Part shown: piece after piece, positions 32,393-40,585 of the stretch
Layout: every line of letters starts with the position of its first letter
How positions within the stretch are numbered: the stretch's first letter is position 1
From: Asanoa ishikariensis
GTDB taxonomy: Bacteria > Actinomycetota > Actinomycetes > Mycobacteriales > Micromonosporaceae
Direction of reading: 5' to 3'
Assembly (NCBI RefSeq): GCF_900107455.1
Contig: NZ_FNQB01000002.1
Span: 620,001 to 684,000 of the forward strand
DNA: 64,000 nucleotides
Notes under the pieces: model-generated
Told to the model about the DNA's origin: nothing
What the model saw: only the letters and a program-made list of their open reading frames with translations
Databases searched by the model: none
Program-made: the position numbers and the translations under genes

Positions 32393-33880
32393 ATGCGGAC
32401 CGTGGTGGAGCGTGAGCGCAAGTTCGAGAGCCCCGACGGCTTCCGGATGCCGGACCTCTCCCACGACGGCATCGCCGCACTCGACGAGCCGGCCCTGTTC
32501 AAGCTCGACGCGACCTACTACGACACGCCTGAGCTGCGGCTGACCCGCGGTGCCCTGGCGCTGCGCCGGCGCACCGGCGGGGCCGACGCGGGCTGGCACC
32601 TCAAGGTCGGCGCCGCGGGTGGTGCCCGCACCGAGCACCAACGCGCGCTGACCAAGAGCACCAGCCCGCCGCGTGACCTCATGGGGCTCGTCCAGGCGGC
32701 GACCCGGGGCGCGACGGTCGAACCGGTGGCCCGGATCGAGACCCGGCGCCGGGAGTGGCGGCTGCTCGGTGCCGATGGTGCCGTGTTGGCCACGCTCGCC
32801 GACGACGCCGTGGTCGGGCACGACCTGGTCGACGACCGCCGCGTCGCGTGGCACGAGATCGAGGTGGAGCTGGTCGAGGGCGACGAGGATCTGCTCGACG
32901 CCGTCGAGCGCCGGCTGCGCAGGGCCGGCGCACGGCCGGGGTCGCCGGCGAAGATCCACCGGGTGCTGGGGGAGCGGCTCGACGTGCTCACCGCGATCGA
33001 CGCCGGAGCGGCCACACCGGTCCTCGCCTACGCCGCCGCCCACCGCGACGACCTGGTCGCGCACGAACCGGCGGCCCGGGCCGGCGACGTCGACGGCGTG
33101 CACGACATGCGGGTGGCGGTGCGCCGGCTGCGCAGCACGTTCCGCAGCTTCCGCGAGCTCTGGGACGCCGGTCGCGTCGACGGTGTCCGCGCCGAGCTCA
33201 AGTGGCTCGGCGAGCAGCTCGGCGGCGTGCGGGACGCCCAGGTGATGGGGCCGCGGCTGGCCAAGGCGGTGCGCCGCGAGCCCGCGGAGCTGGTGCTCGG
33301 CCCGGTCGCCGCGGACCTGAGCGAGCGGTTCGCCGCAGACGAGGCCGCCGCACTCCTCGCGCTGCGGCGGGCGCTGACCTCGCGCCGCTACGCCACTCTG
33401 TTGTCCACACTGGATGAGTTGGTCGAGACGCCGCCGGCGATGCGGGTCAGCCCGCGCTGGGTGAACCGGCGGATCCACAAGGCGGTGCGCCGGGCCGACA
33501 GCCTGCTCGACACCGCACTTGAGCGGCAGGCCGAACGCGACACCGGCGACGACGATCCCGCGCTGCACGAGGCGCGCAAGGCGTACAAGCGCGGTCGTTA
33601 TGCGGTCGAGGTGCGCAAGCTGGCCGGCGACAAGAATGCCCGCAAGCTGGTCCGGGGCCTCAGGGGTCTCCAGGACCTGCTCGGGGACCACCAGGATTCC
33701 GTCATCACCCGACAGGTGTTGCGCGAGACCGCCGTCCAAGCCTTCGGCCGCAAGGCCAACACCTTCACCTACGGCCTGTTGTACGCGGAGCAGGTCGCGC
33801 ACGGCCGCGCGCTGGTCCGTGCCCTACCCGCCGCCCAGGCCAAATCCCGACGCCGCAAACTGCGGCGCTGGCTTCGGTAG
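32393..33880 (+). CDS. CYTH-CHAD domain protein (triphosphatase/polyphosphate-binding type)
   Basis: A 495-residue fusion. The N-terminal CYTH domain (about 1-200) starts with ERERKFE, the ExExK motif that binds metal and triphosphate, and has FKLDATYYDTPELRLTRGALALRRR and WHEIEVELVEG. The CHAD domain (about 215-495) is helical with conserved His and basic residues (GVHDMRVAVRRLRSTFRSFR, LHEARKAYKRGRYAVE), expected to bind polyphosphate. Family knowledge: CYTH enzymes cleave inorganic triphosphate or cyclise ATP; CHAD localises to polyP granules. Close to two phosphate import systems, which fits a polyphosphate link. Confidence 0.9.
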   Translation: MRTVVERERKFESPDGFRMPDLSHDGIAALDEPALFKLDATYYDTPELRLTRGALALRRRTGGADAGWHLKVGAAGGARTEHQRALTKSTSPPRDLMGLVQAATRGATVEPVARIETRRREWRLLGADGAVLATLADDAVVGHDLVDDRRVAWHEIEVELVEGDEDLLDAVERRLRRAGARPGSPAKIHRVLGERLDVLTAIDAGAATPVLAYAAAHRDDLVAHEPAARAGDVDGVHDMRVAVRRLRSTFRSFRELWDAGRVDGVRAELKWLGEQLGGVRDAQVMGPRLAKAVRREPAELVLGPVAADLSERFAADEAAALLALRRALTSRRYATLLSTLDELVETPPAMRVSPRWVNRRIHKAVRRADSLLDTALERQAERDTGDDDPALHEARKAYKRGRYAVEVRKLAGDKNARKLVRGLRGLQDLLGDHQDSVITRQVLRETAVQAFGRKANTFTYGLLYAEQVAHGRALVRALPAAQAKSRRRKLRRWLR

Positions 33881-33902
33881 GCGCTCTTCCTAGCCCGCGG
33901 TC

Positions 33903-34162
33903 GCGGTTTGCCGGCGCGGCCCGTGTTCGCGGTTTGCTGGCGTGGCCAGGGGCGGCGGTTTGCCGACACTGCCCGCGGTCGCGGCTTGCCGGCGTGGCCT
34001 GCGGCCGTGGTTTGCCGGCGCGGCCCGGGTTCGCGGTTTGCTGGCGTGGCCAGGGGTGGCGGTTTGCCGGCGTGGCCCGCGGTCGTGGTTTGCTGGCGTG
34101 GCCTGCGGTCGCGGTTTGCTGGCGTGGCCTGCGGCCGTGGTTTGCCGGCGTGGCCTCGGTCA
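33903..34162. repeat. 26-bp tandem repeat, ten copies
   Basis: Ten exact-length 26-bp units from 33903 to 34162, with consensus near GCGGTTTGCYGGCGTGGCC followed by a variable seven-base tail. Units alternate between a few subtypes, so the array has grown by block duplication. It fills the gap between convergent genes and runs to the methyltransferase stop codon. Because 26 is not a multiple of three, long open frames through it are artefacts; I call no gene. Confidence 0.9.
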
Positions 34163-35074
34163 GGAAACCGGACCAGCCTGGCGCATCCGGGTGGCCACGG
34201 CCAGGAACCGGTGCTCTGGGTCGTCGTAGCGGTCCAGGCGCCAGCCGGCGGCCGCGGTGGACGCGGCCAGTGGGCCTGGTGACAGCGGTTCGTCAGCGCG
34301 GACCGGGCGGCCGTGCCGGGCGGCGAGCGCGGCCCGCCCCGACGGGTGGAAGATCACCAGTCGCCCGCCGGGCCGGGTCACCCGGGCCAGCTCGCGCAGG
34401 CCGTCGGTCGGGTCGGGGAGATGGGCGACCAGGCCGGCCGCGAAGATCCCGTCGACCACGGCGTCGCCCAGTGGCAGGCGGCGGGCGTCGGCCAGCAGCA
34501 GCGTCGCGGCCCGTTCCTTCGCCACGGCCAGCATCTCCGGCGTGATGTCGACGCCGAGCACCAGCCCGGCCGGGCCGACCGCGGCGCGCAGCGCGGGCAG
34601 CGCCCGGCCGGTGCCGCAACCGACGTCGACCGCGGTGCCACCGGCCGGCAGGGCTGCCTCGGCCACGGCCGCCGCGTAGGCGGGCAGGTCATCGCCGAAC
34701 TTGGCGTCCCAGGTCGCCGCCCGGACAGCGAAGAAGGCCCGGCTCTCCGGCAGGTACCACCGGGTGCGGTCGGCCAGCCGCTGGTCGACGTGCCGGATCA
34801 CCGGCCACTCCGGGTCGTGCAGGTCGATCACCACGTCGGCCTGGTGCTCGGGGCCGTCCGCCTTGCCCGGCAGGAGGCGCAGCCACACCAGCGCGTCGGG
34901 GCGGGACTCCCGCCAGCCTGGACCTGCGGTCACCAGGACCTGCGGGTCGAGGGCCTGGGTCAGCCGGTCGGCCACCAGCGCGTTCCGCTCGCCGGCCCCG
35001 TCGACCACGACCGTCGCCGGTGCTGCCGGGAGCAGATCGACGAGGTTGTCGATCATCTCTTGCCACCTGGTCAC
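34160..35074 (-). CDS. SAM-dependent methyltransferase with degenerate kinase-like N-terminus
   Basis: A 304-residue protein. Residues about 125-300 are a class I methyltransferase: motif I AVDVGCGTGRALPALRA, VLGVDITPEMLAVAKERA, LADARRLPLGDAVVDGIFAAG and RVTRPGGRLVIF. Residues 1-125 resemble actinobacterial uridine kinase-like proteins: VVVDGAGERNALVADRL stands where a P-loop would be but lacks GKS/T, and VIDLHDPEWPVIRHVDQRLADRTRWYLPE follows. The kinase half is therefore probably inactive. GTG start at 35074; an ATG at 35056 is the alternative. The last codon touches the 26-bp array. Confidence 0.78.
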   Translation of the reverse strand: MTRWQEMIDNLVDLLPAAPATVVVDGAGERNALVADRLTQALDPQVLVTAGPGWRESRPDALVWLRLLPGKADGPEHQADVVIDLHDPEWPVIRHVDQRLADRTRWYLPESRAFFAVRAATWDAKFGDDLPAYAAAVAEAALPAGGTAVDVGCGTGRALPALRAAVGPAGLVLGVDITPEMLAVAKERAATLLLADARRLPLGDAVVDGIFAAGLVAHLPDPTDGLRELARVTRPGGRLVIFHPSGRAALAARHGRPVRADEPLSPGPLAASTAAAGWRLDRYDDPEHRFLAVATRMRQAGPVS

Positions 35075-35146
35075 TGTTCTATCTTGCAGTTGCTGGCTTA
35101 TTCTGACCAGTGGCTAGGGAGAATGCCAACCTCAAGCCTGGTTTGC

Positions 35147-35162
35147 CATCGCATCTGCGATG
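35147..35162. promoter_or_regulatory. Palindrome upstream of modA
   Basis: CATCGCA-TC-TGCGATG, 7-bp arms, 22 bases before the preferred modA start. It may be an operator. An in-frame ATG at 35160 lies within it, which argues for the later GTG as the true start. Confidence 0.4.
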
Positions 35163-35183
35163 CCTGAGACAAGGGATGTGTCC

Positions 35184-35978
35184 GTGCGAGCACGTTGGAC
35201 CAGCATCGTCCTGGCCGCCGTCACCGTCGCGAGCCTGACCGCGTGCGGCAGCGACAGTGCCAACACCGCCGCGACCGGCGCCAGCGCCAGTCCCAACGCC
35301 GTGTCGGGCCCGATCACCGTGTTCGCCGCCGCGTCGCTGACCGGGTCGTTCACGCAGATCGGCAAGGACTTCGAGGCCGCCAACCCGGGCACGACGGTGA
35401 CGTTCAGCTTCGCCGGCAGCTCGGCCCTGGCCACCCAGATCAACCAGGGCGCGCCGGCCGACGTGTTCGCGTCCGCCGCCCCGGCCAACATGAAGACGGT
35501 CACCGACGCCGGCAACGCCGATGGCACGCCGGAGACCTTCGTCAAGAACCAGCTCGTCATCGTGGTGCCGAAGGGCAACCCGAAGAACATCACCACGCTC
35601 GCCGGGTTGGCCCAGCCGGGCGTGAAGGTCGCGCTGTGCGCGCCGCAGGTGCCGTGTGGCGCCGCCGCGCAGAAGGCGCTGCAGGCCGCCAACGTCACCG
35701 TCACCCCCGTCACCCAGGAGCAGGACGTCAAGGCCGCACTGTCCAAGGTGACCCTAGGCGAGGTCGACGCGGCGCTGGTCTACCGCACCGACGCCAAGGC
35801 CGCGGCGAGCGACGTCGAAGGGGTCGAGTTTCCCGAGTCGGCCAGCGCGATCAACGAGTACCCGATCGTCGTGGTCAAGAACGCTCCCAACAAGGCGGGT
35901 GCCCAGGCGTTCGTCGCGTACGTGCTGTCCGAGCCGGCCAAGAAGGTTCTGACGGACGCCGGCTTCCAGGCACCGTGA
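35184..35978 (+). CDS. modA: Molybdate ABC transporter substrate-binding lipoprotein ModA
   Basis: A 264-residue lipoprotein with a lipobox (SLTAC, Cys about residue 21) and a ModA core: ITVFAAASLTGSFTQIGKDFE, TFSFAGSSALATQINQGAPADVFASA, FVKNQLVIVVPKGNP, VDAALVYRTDAKAA. These give the two Ser and backbone contacts for molybdate or tungstate. GTG at 35184 is preferred (AAGGGA 7 bases upstream); GTG 35178 or ATG 35160 are possible. First of a coupled modABC operon. Confidence 0.9.
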   Translation: MRARWTSIVLAAVTVASLTACGSDSANTAATGASASPNAVSGPITVFAAASLTGSFTQIGKDFEAANPGTTVTFSFAGSSALATQINQGAPADVFASAAPANMKTVTDAGNADGTPETFVKNQLVIVVPKGNPKNITTLAGLAQPGVKVALCAPQVPCGAAAQKALQAANVTVTPVTQEQDVKAALSKVTLGEVDAALVYRTDAKAAASDVEGVEFPESASAINEYPIVVVKNAPNKAGAQAFVAYVLSEPAKKVLTDAGFQAP

Positions 35979-36760
35979 GGCGCCGTCGGGCGCCCTTGGC
36001 GCTGGCCGTACCGGCGGTGCTCGGGCTGCTCTTCCTGGTGCTGCCGCTGGTCGGCCTGCTCTACCGGGCGCCGTGGAGCACGCTGCCCGAGCGGCTGACC
36101 GAGCCCGGCATTCTGAGCGCGCTGCGGCTCTCGTTGCTGACGGCGACCATCGCGACGCTGGTCTGCCTGGTGCTGGGCGTGCCGCTGGCCTGGCTGCTGG
36201 CCCGGGTGTCGTTTCCGGGCCGGCGGCTGGTGCGGGCGCTGGTGACCGTGCCGCTGGTGCTGCCGCCGGTGGTCGGCGGTGTCGCCCTGCTGCTGGTGTT
36301 CGGCCGGCGGGGGCTGATCGGCGAGTGGCTCGACAGCACGTTCGGGATCACCCTGCCCTTCACGACGGCCGGCGTGGTGATCGCGGAGGCGTTCGTCGCG
36401 ATGCCATTCCTGATCATCGCGGTCGAGGGTGCGCTGCGTGGTGCCGACGCCCGCTACGAGGAGGCGGCGGCGACCCTCGGTGCTGGGCGCTGGACGACGT
36501 TCACCCACGTCACGCTCCCTCTCGTGGCGCCCGGTGTCGCCGCCGGCGCGGTGCTCTGCTGGGCCCGTGCGCTCGGTGAGTTCGGCGCGACGATCACCTT
36601 CGCCGGCAACTTCCCCGGCAAGACGCAGACCATGCCGCTCGCGGTCTACCTGGCCCTGGAGACCGATCTGGAAGCGGCCATCGTGCTGAGCCTGCTGCTG
36701 TTGATCGTGTCCGTGGCGATCCTGGCCAGCCTGCGCGACAAATGGATCTCGAGCGCATGA
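35975..36760 (+). CDS. modB: Molybdate ABC transporter permease ModB
   Basis: A 261-residue permease with about five or six helices. Family motifs are LPPVVGGVALLLVFGRRGLIGEWL, the EAA loop EEAAATLGAGRWTTFTHVTLP, and ARALGEFGATITFAGNFPGKTQTMPLAVY, all diagnostic for ModB. The GTG overlaps the modA stop (GTGA), and the end overlaps modC. Confidence 0.94.
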   Translation: MRRRRAPLALAVPAVLGLLFLVLPLVGLLYRAPWSTLPERLTEPGILSALRLSLLTATIATLVCLVLGVPLAWLLARVSFPGRRLVRALVTVPLVLPPVVGGVALLLVFGRRGLIGEWLDSTFGITLPFTTAGVVIAEAFVAMPFLIIAVEGALRGADARYEEAAATLGAGRWTTFTHVTLPLVAPGVAAGAVLCWARALGEFGATITFAGNFPGKTQTMPLAVYLALETDLEAAIVLSLLLLIVSVAILASLRDKWISSA

Positions 36761-37818
36761 CCGGCGGACTGCTCGACGCCCGGCTCGTCGTCGACCGCGG
36801 CGCCTTCCGGCTCGACGCGCACCTGCGGATCGCGGCCGGCGAGGTGCTCGCCCTGCTGGGTCCCAACGGCGCCGGCAAGACCACGGCGTTGCGGGCACTG
36901 GCCGGGTTGGAGCCGCTGACCGCCGGGCACGTCACGCTCGGCGAGCGGGTGCTCGACCGCCCCGACGCCCGGGTGTGGACACCGCCGGAACGCCGCCCGA
37001 TCGGCGTGGTGTTCCAGGACTACCTGCTCTTCCCGCACCTGTCCGCGCTCGACAACATCGCGTTCGGCCCGCGACGGCACGGCGTCGACCGGCGTCGGGC
37101 ACGGGCCGAGGCGGGTGACTGGCTGGCCCGGGTGGGCCTCGCGGAGCTCGGCAAACGCAAGCCACGGCAGCTTTCCGGCGGGCAGGCCCAACGCGTGGCG
37201 CTGGCTCGGGCCCTGGCCACCCACCCGGAGCTGCTGCTGCTCGACGAGCCGCTGGCCGCGCTGGACGCGCGTACCCGGCTGGACACCCGGGTCGAGCTGC
37301 AGCGCCACCTGGCCGAGCACCCCGGTGCGACCCTGTTGGTCACCCACGACCCGTTGGACGCGCTGGTGCTCGCCGACCGGTTGGTGGTCATCGAGGACGG
37401 CGCCGTGGTGCAGGAGGGCGACGCGGCGGCGGTGACCGCCCGGCCGCGCACCGACTACGTCGCCCGGTTGGTCGGGCTCAACCTCTACCGGGGCAACGCG
37501 TCCGACCACGGGGTCCGGCTCGCCGACGGGTTCACCCTGGCGGTCACCGACCGGGTCAGCGGCGAGGCCTTCGTCGCGTTCCGGCCGTCGGCCGTGGCGA
37601 TCTACAGCGACCGCCCGGCCGGCAGCCCGCGCAACGTATGGGCGGCGACGGTCGGTGGCATCCAACGGCACGGCGACAACCTGCGGGTGGTGCTGCACGG
37701 CCCGGTCGAGGCAGCGGCCGACGTCACGCCGCCGGCCGCCGCCGAGCTCGGTCTGCGGCCGGGACAGCAGGTCTGGGCGGCAGTCAAGGCGACGGAGACG
37801 CACGCCTATCCGGCGTGA
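36757..37818 (+). CDS. modC: Molybdate ABC transporter ATPase ModC
   Basis: A 353-residue ABC ATPase with C-terminal TOBE domain (about 285-350). Walker A LLGPNGAGKTTALRAL, Q-loop VVFQDYLLFPHLSALDN, signature LSGGQAQRVALARALA, Walker B LLLLDEPLAALDA and switch VTHDPLDAL are intact. ATG at 36757 overlaps the modB stop; an ATG at 36742 would add five residues. The 3' end overlaps the convergent MFS gene by 13 bases. Confidence 0.93.
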   Translation: MTGGLLDARLVVDRGAFRLDAHLRIAAGEVLALLGPNGAGKTTALRALAGLEPLTAGHVTLGERVLDRPDARVWTPPERRPIGVVFQDYLLFPHLSALDNIAFGPRRHGVDRRRARAEAGDWLARVGLAELGKRKPRQLSGGQAQRVALARALATHPELLLLDEPLAALDARTRLDTRVELQRHLAEHPGATLLVTHDPLDALVLADRLVVIEDGAVVQEGDAAAVTARPRTDYVARLVGLNLYRGNASDHGVRLADGFTLAVTDRVSGEAFVAFRPSAVAIYSDRPAGSPRNVWAATVGGIQRHGDNLRVVLHGPVEAAADVTPPAAAELGLRPGQQVWAAVKATETHAYPA

Positions 37819-39071
37819 ACCAGCTCGCGTGGCGTGCTTCGCGGCGTGCTGGGGAGGTCGCGCGCGGTGCGGATCGGTCCGATCAGGAGGATCAGGCCGG
37901 AGGCGACGGCCGCGACCATGCTGAGCCAGATCGTCGGCCGCAACCCGATGCTGGCGCCGAGCACGCCGCCGATCAGCGCGCCGAGCGGGATCGTTCCGTA
38001 GTTGAGCAGTTGCATGCTCACCGTGACCCGGCCGAGCAGCTCGTGCGGCACGTACGTCTGCCGGAAGCTGCCCTTGACCACGTTGCCGGCGCTGACCCCG
38101 GCGATCAGCACGGCGACACCGGCGACCGCCAGCGCGAGCCGCGGTCCCCGCTCGGCCAGCGGGAGCAACAGGCCGAACGGCGTCGCGAGCACGTTGCTGG
38201 CCAGCAGAGCGCGGGCGGTGCCGAGGCGGCGGCCCAGCGCGCTGCCCGCCGCCGCGCCGAGCACGCCGCCGAGGCTGGTCGCGGCGATCAGGCCGCCCAC
38301 GACGCCGGGCGCCACGCCCACCTCGCGGACCAGGAAGACCACCAGCACGGACTGGTAGCCGATCAGCGCGAGGTTGCTGACCGCGCCCCAGATCGTGAGC
38401 ACCCGCAGGTACGGGTCGCGCGCGACGAACCGCAATCCTTCGGCCACCTCGGCCTTGAGCGATCGACGGGGTCCACGATGGAGGCGTTCCGGCACGCGGA
38501 TGCGCCACAGGCAGATGGCGGAGACCAGGAAGCTGACCGCGTCGACGAGCAGGCCGGCGACCGCGCCGGCGAGCTGGGTGAGCAGACCGGCGACGCCCGG
38601 GCCGGCGACGTGTGCCGCCTGCTCGGTGCTCTGCAGTCTTGTGTTGCCGCCGGGCAGGTCGCCCGGGCTTAGCAGGGTGGGCAGGAAGACCTGGTCCGCG
38701 GTCTGGAAGAAGACGCCGGCGGTGCCGCTGACCAGCGCCGCGATGAACAGGTGGGTCAACGTCAGGGTGCCGAGCCACCAGGCCAGCGGCACGCTGAGGA
38801 AGACGACGAGGCAGAGCAGGTCGCAGCCGATCATCAAGGGGCGGCGGGGCAGGCGGTCGACCCAGGCGCCGGCTGGCAGGCCGATCAGCAGCCAGGGCAG
38901 CCAGGTGAACGCGGCCAACAAGGCAACCTGCAACGTGCCGGCGTCGAGGGTCGCCACCGCGACCAGCGGCAGTGCCACCGAGCTGACGCTGCTGCCCAGC
39001 TTGGACGTGGCCTGGCCGAGCCAGAAAAGCCGGAAGTCCCGGCCGGCCACGGTGCCGCCGCCGGCGGTCAC
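37806..39071 (-). CDS. MFS exporter (EntS/macrolide-efflux-like)
   Basis: A 421-residue MFS carrier of the enterobactin-exporter/macrolide-efflux branch. It opens AGRDFRLFWLGQATSKLGSSVSSVALPLVAV, typical of that branch, with WVDRLPRRPLMIGCDLL as the loop 2-3 motif and about twelve helices. Substrate unknown. GTG at 39071 overlaps the stop of the ArsR-type regulator gene (GTGA), an arrangement usual for regulator-controlled efflux pumps. Confidence 0.87.
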   Translation of the reverse strand: MTAGGGTVAGRDFRLFWLGQATSKLGSSVSSVALPLVAVATLDAGTLQVALLAAFTWLPWLLIGLPAGAWVDRLPRRPLMIGCDLLCLVVFLSVPLAWWLGTLTLTHLFIAALVSGTAGVFFQTADQVFLPTLLSPGDLPGGNTRLQSTEQAAHVAGPGVAGLLTQLAGAVAGLLVDAVSFLVSAICLWRIRVPERLHRGPRRSLKAEVAEGLRFVARDPYLRVLTIWGAVSNLALIGYQSVLVVFLVREVGVAPGVVGGLIAATSLGGVLGAAAGSALGRRLGTARALLASNVLATPFGLLLPLAERGPRLALAVAGVAVLIAGVSAGNVVKGSFRQTYVPHELLGRVTVSMQLLNYGTIPLGALIGGVLGASIGLRPTIWLSMVAAVASGLILLIGPIRTARDLPSTPRSTPRELVHAG

Positions 39072-39655
39072 GGTGTTGCCGGGATGCCGTGCGCGAACAC
39101 GAACACGGGGCGGCGGGTCTCGTCGCCGGGCTCCGCGGCGGCTTCGGCTGAGCGGGCCGACCAGCGGTCGAGGAGGGCGACCAGGTCGCGGCTCAGCTCG
39201 AGTAGTTCCGCGGGCGTGAGGTGCAGCCAACGGTCGGCCGCGAACGTACTCTCGCCCCAGACCGCCTGCTCTTCGTCGGGCGCGGCGTACCACTCGCGGA
39301 CCAGGCCCACCTGGTGGTCGAGGTTGAGTGACTCGGCGGCCCGCAGCACGGCGGCCTCGCCGGGGTCGTCGTCGAAGTCCCGGCCGGACCAGCGCAGCCC
39401 GGCGCTGACCGGGCGCCACCAGCGCTCGCGGCGGTCGCGGGCCAGCTCGGGCGCCTCTTCGACCAGGTCGCACTCGCGCATCACCTTCATGTGATGGCTG
39501 ATGTTGGCCGGGGCCTGGCCGGTCCGCTCGGCGAGCGCGCCGACCGGCTGCGGGCCGTAGACCGTGAGCACGTCCAGCAGCCGCCGGCGCAGCGGGTGGG
39601 ACATCGCGGCAAGCACGCGCGAGTCGGTGACCTGTCGGACGTGACGTTCTGCCAT
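39068..39655 (-). CDS. ArsR-family transcriptional regulator with helical C-terminal domain
   Basis: A 195-residue regulator. The winged helix is at about 12-75: VLAAMSHPLRRRLLDVLTVYGPQPVGALAERTGQAPANISHHMKVMRECDLV, an ArsR-type arrangement with LSHHL-like recognition helix. The rest (EEQAVWGESTFAADRWLHLTPAELLELSRDLVALLDRW) is a helical effector or dimerisation domain seen in actinobacterial efflux regulators. ATG 39655 is chosen because the longer start (39676) would fall inside the 28-bp palindrome. Coupled to the MFS gene. Confidence 0.85.
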   Translation of the reverse strand: MAERHVRQVTDSRVLAAMSHPLRRRLLDVLTVYGPQPVGALAERTGQAPANISHHMKVMRECDLVEEAPELARDRRERWWRPVSAGLRWSGRDFDDDPGEAAVLRAAESLNLDHQVGLVREWYAAPDEEQAVWGESTFAADRWLHLTPAELLELSRDLVALLDRWSARSAEAAAEPGDETRRPVFVFAHGIPATP

Positions 39656-39672
39656 GCCGATAGCGTGGCATG

Positions 39673-39700
39673 GCAAGAGCTGTTGCGCAACAGCTCTTGC
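39673..39700. promoter_or_regulatory. Perfect 28-bp palindrome before the ArsR-MFS operon
   Basis: GCAAGAGCTGTTGC (39673-39686) followed directly by its exact reverse complement (39687-39700). It lies 18 bases upstream of the regulator start and 12 bases after the SDR stop. Zero spacing between arms favours a dimer operator for the ArsR-type regulator; a dual use as SDR terminator is possible. Confidence 0.65.
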
Positions 39701-39712
39701 GAAAGAGTTCTT

Positions 39713-40540
39713 TCAGAAGTCGGTCGAGCGGGAGACGTCCGCCCAGGTCGCGAGCTCGTCGGCCAGTGCGTGGTTGTGGCGCTCCGCGAGGCCCAGGGCG
39801 TCCGAACCGAGCGGCAGGCGCTTCGGCGGTTCGTCGAGGTCGACCACGTCCACCAGCACCTGCGCCGCCTTGGCCGGGTCGCCGGGCTCGTTGCCGCCGG
39901 CCTGCTCGCGGTAGCGGGCCATGCGGCCGACCGACTCGGCGTACTCGGGACCGCCGTCCTCGATCCGCATCGAAGATCCGGCCCAGTCGGTGCGGAAGCC
40001 GCCGGGCTCGACGATCGTCACCTTGACTCCGAAGGGCTCGAGCTCGGCGGCGAGGACCAGCGAGAAGCCCTCCACACCGAACTTCGCGGCCTGGTACGGC
40101 CCGATGCCCGGTGTGCCGCCGACGCGCCCGCCGATCGACGAGAACTGGAGGTAGTGGCCGGACCGCTGGGCGCGGAAGTGGGGCAGCGCCGCCTTCGAGA
40201 CGTACACGACGCCCAGCAGGTTGGTCTCGATCTGTTGGCGGAACTCGTCGAGCGACGTGTGCTCGATCGGTGCGCTGTTGGCATTTCCGGCGTTGTTGGC
40301 GACCACGTCGATCCGGCCGAAGGTGTCGACCGCCGCGCCGACCGCCGCCTCCGCCGCGGCCGGGTCGCTGACGTCCAGCGCCACCGCGCTCACCTGGTCG
40401 CCGTAGGTATCCACCAGGTCACTCAGGTCGGCCGGTCGGCGCGCAGTGGCCACGACGTTGTCACCCCGGTCGAGCGCGGCGGTGCAGAGCGCCCGCCCGA
40501 GGCCGCGCGAACTTCCCGTGACCAGCCAGGTTTTCGCCAT
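39713..40540 (-). CDS. Short-chain dehydrogenase/reductase
   Basis: A 275-residue classical SDR. Cofactor motif TGSSRGLGRALC (usual TGxxxGxG) with Arg at the following strand end (ATARRP) suggests NADP(H). NNAG is present as VANNAGNA, the catalytic Ser in QFSSIGGRVG, and the YxxxK in YQAAKFGVEG. The segment IVEPGGFRTDW matches the common SDR subgroup of ketoreductase-like enzymes. Substrate unknown. The ATG has an AAGGGGG site upstream. It is upstream of and co-directional with the ArsR gene but separated by the palindrome. Confidence 0.9.
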   Translation of the reverse strand: MAKTWLVTGSSRGLGRALCTAALDRGDNVVATARRPADLSDLVDTYGDQVSAVALDVSDPAAAEAAVGAAVDTFGRIDVVANNAGNANSAPIEHTSLDEFRQQIETNLLGVVYVSKAALPHFRAQRSGHYLQFSSIGGRVGGTPGIGPYQAAKFGVEGFSLVLAAELEPFGVKVTIVEPGGFRTDWAGSSMRIEDGGPEYAESVGRMARYREQAGGNEPGDPAKAAQVLVDVVDLDEPPKRLPLGSDALGLAERHNHALADELATWADVSRSTDF

Positions 40541-40573
40541 GGTGGCACCCCCTTGTGCCAACCGTAGGCACGC

Positions 40574-40579
40574 TAACGT
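40574..40579 (+). promoter_or_regulatory. Leaderless promoter -10 of the serine hydrolase gene
   Basis: TAACGT ends 6 bases before the ATG at 40586, and there is no ribosome-binding site. The extended string CGCTAACGTC is identical to that at 42850-42859, before another gene. Confidence 0.45.
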
Positions 40580-40585
40580 CGGGAC

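Noticed and set aside
33903-34162. CRISPR array
   Set aside because: Units are head-to-tail with no unique spacers, and no cas gene is near.
33903-34545. Long open frames through the 26-bp array
   Set aside because: The period is not a multiple of three, so frames stay open in all registers by repetition; the antisense strand encodes a clear methyltransferase downstream.
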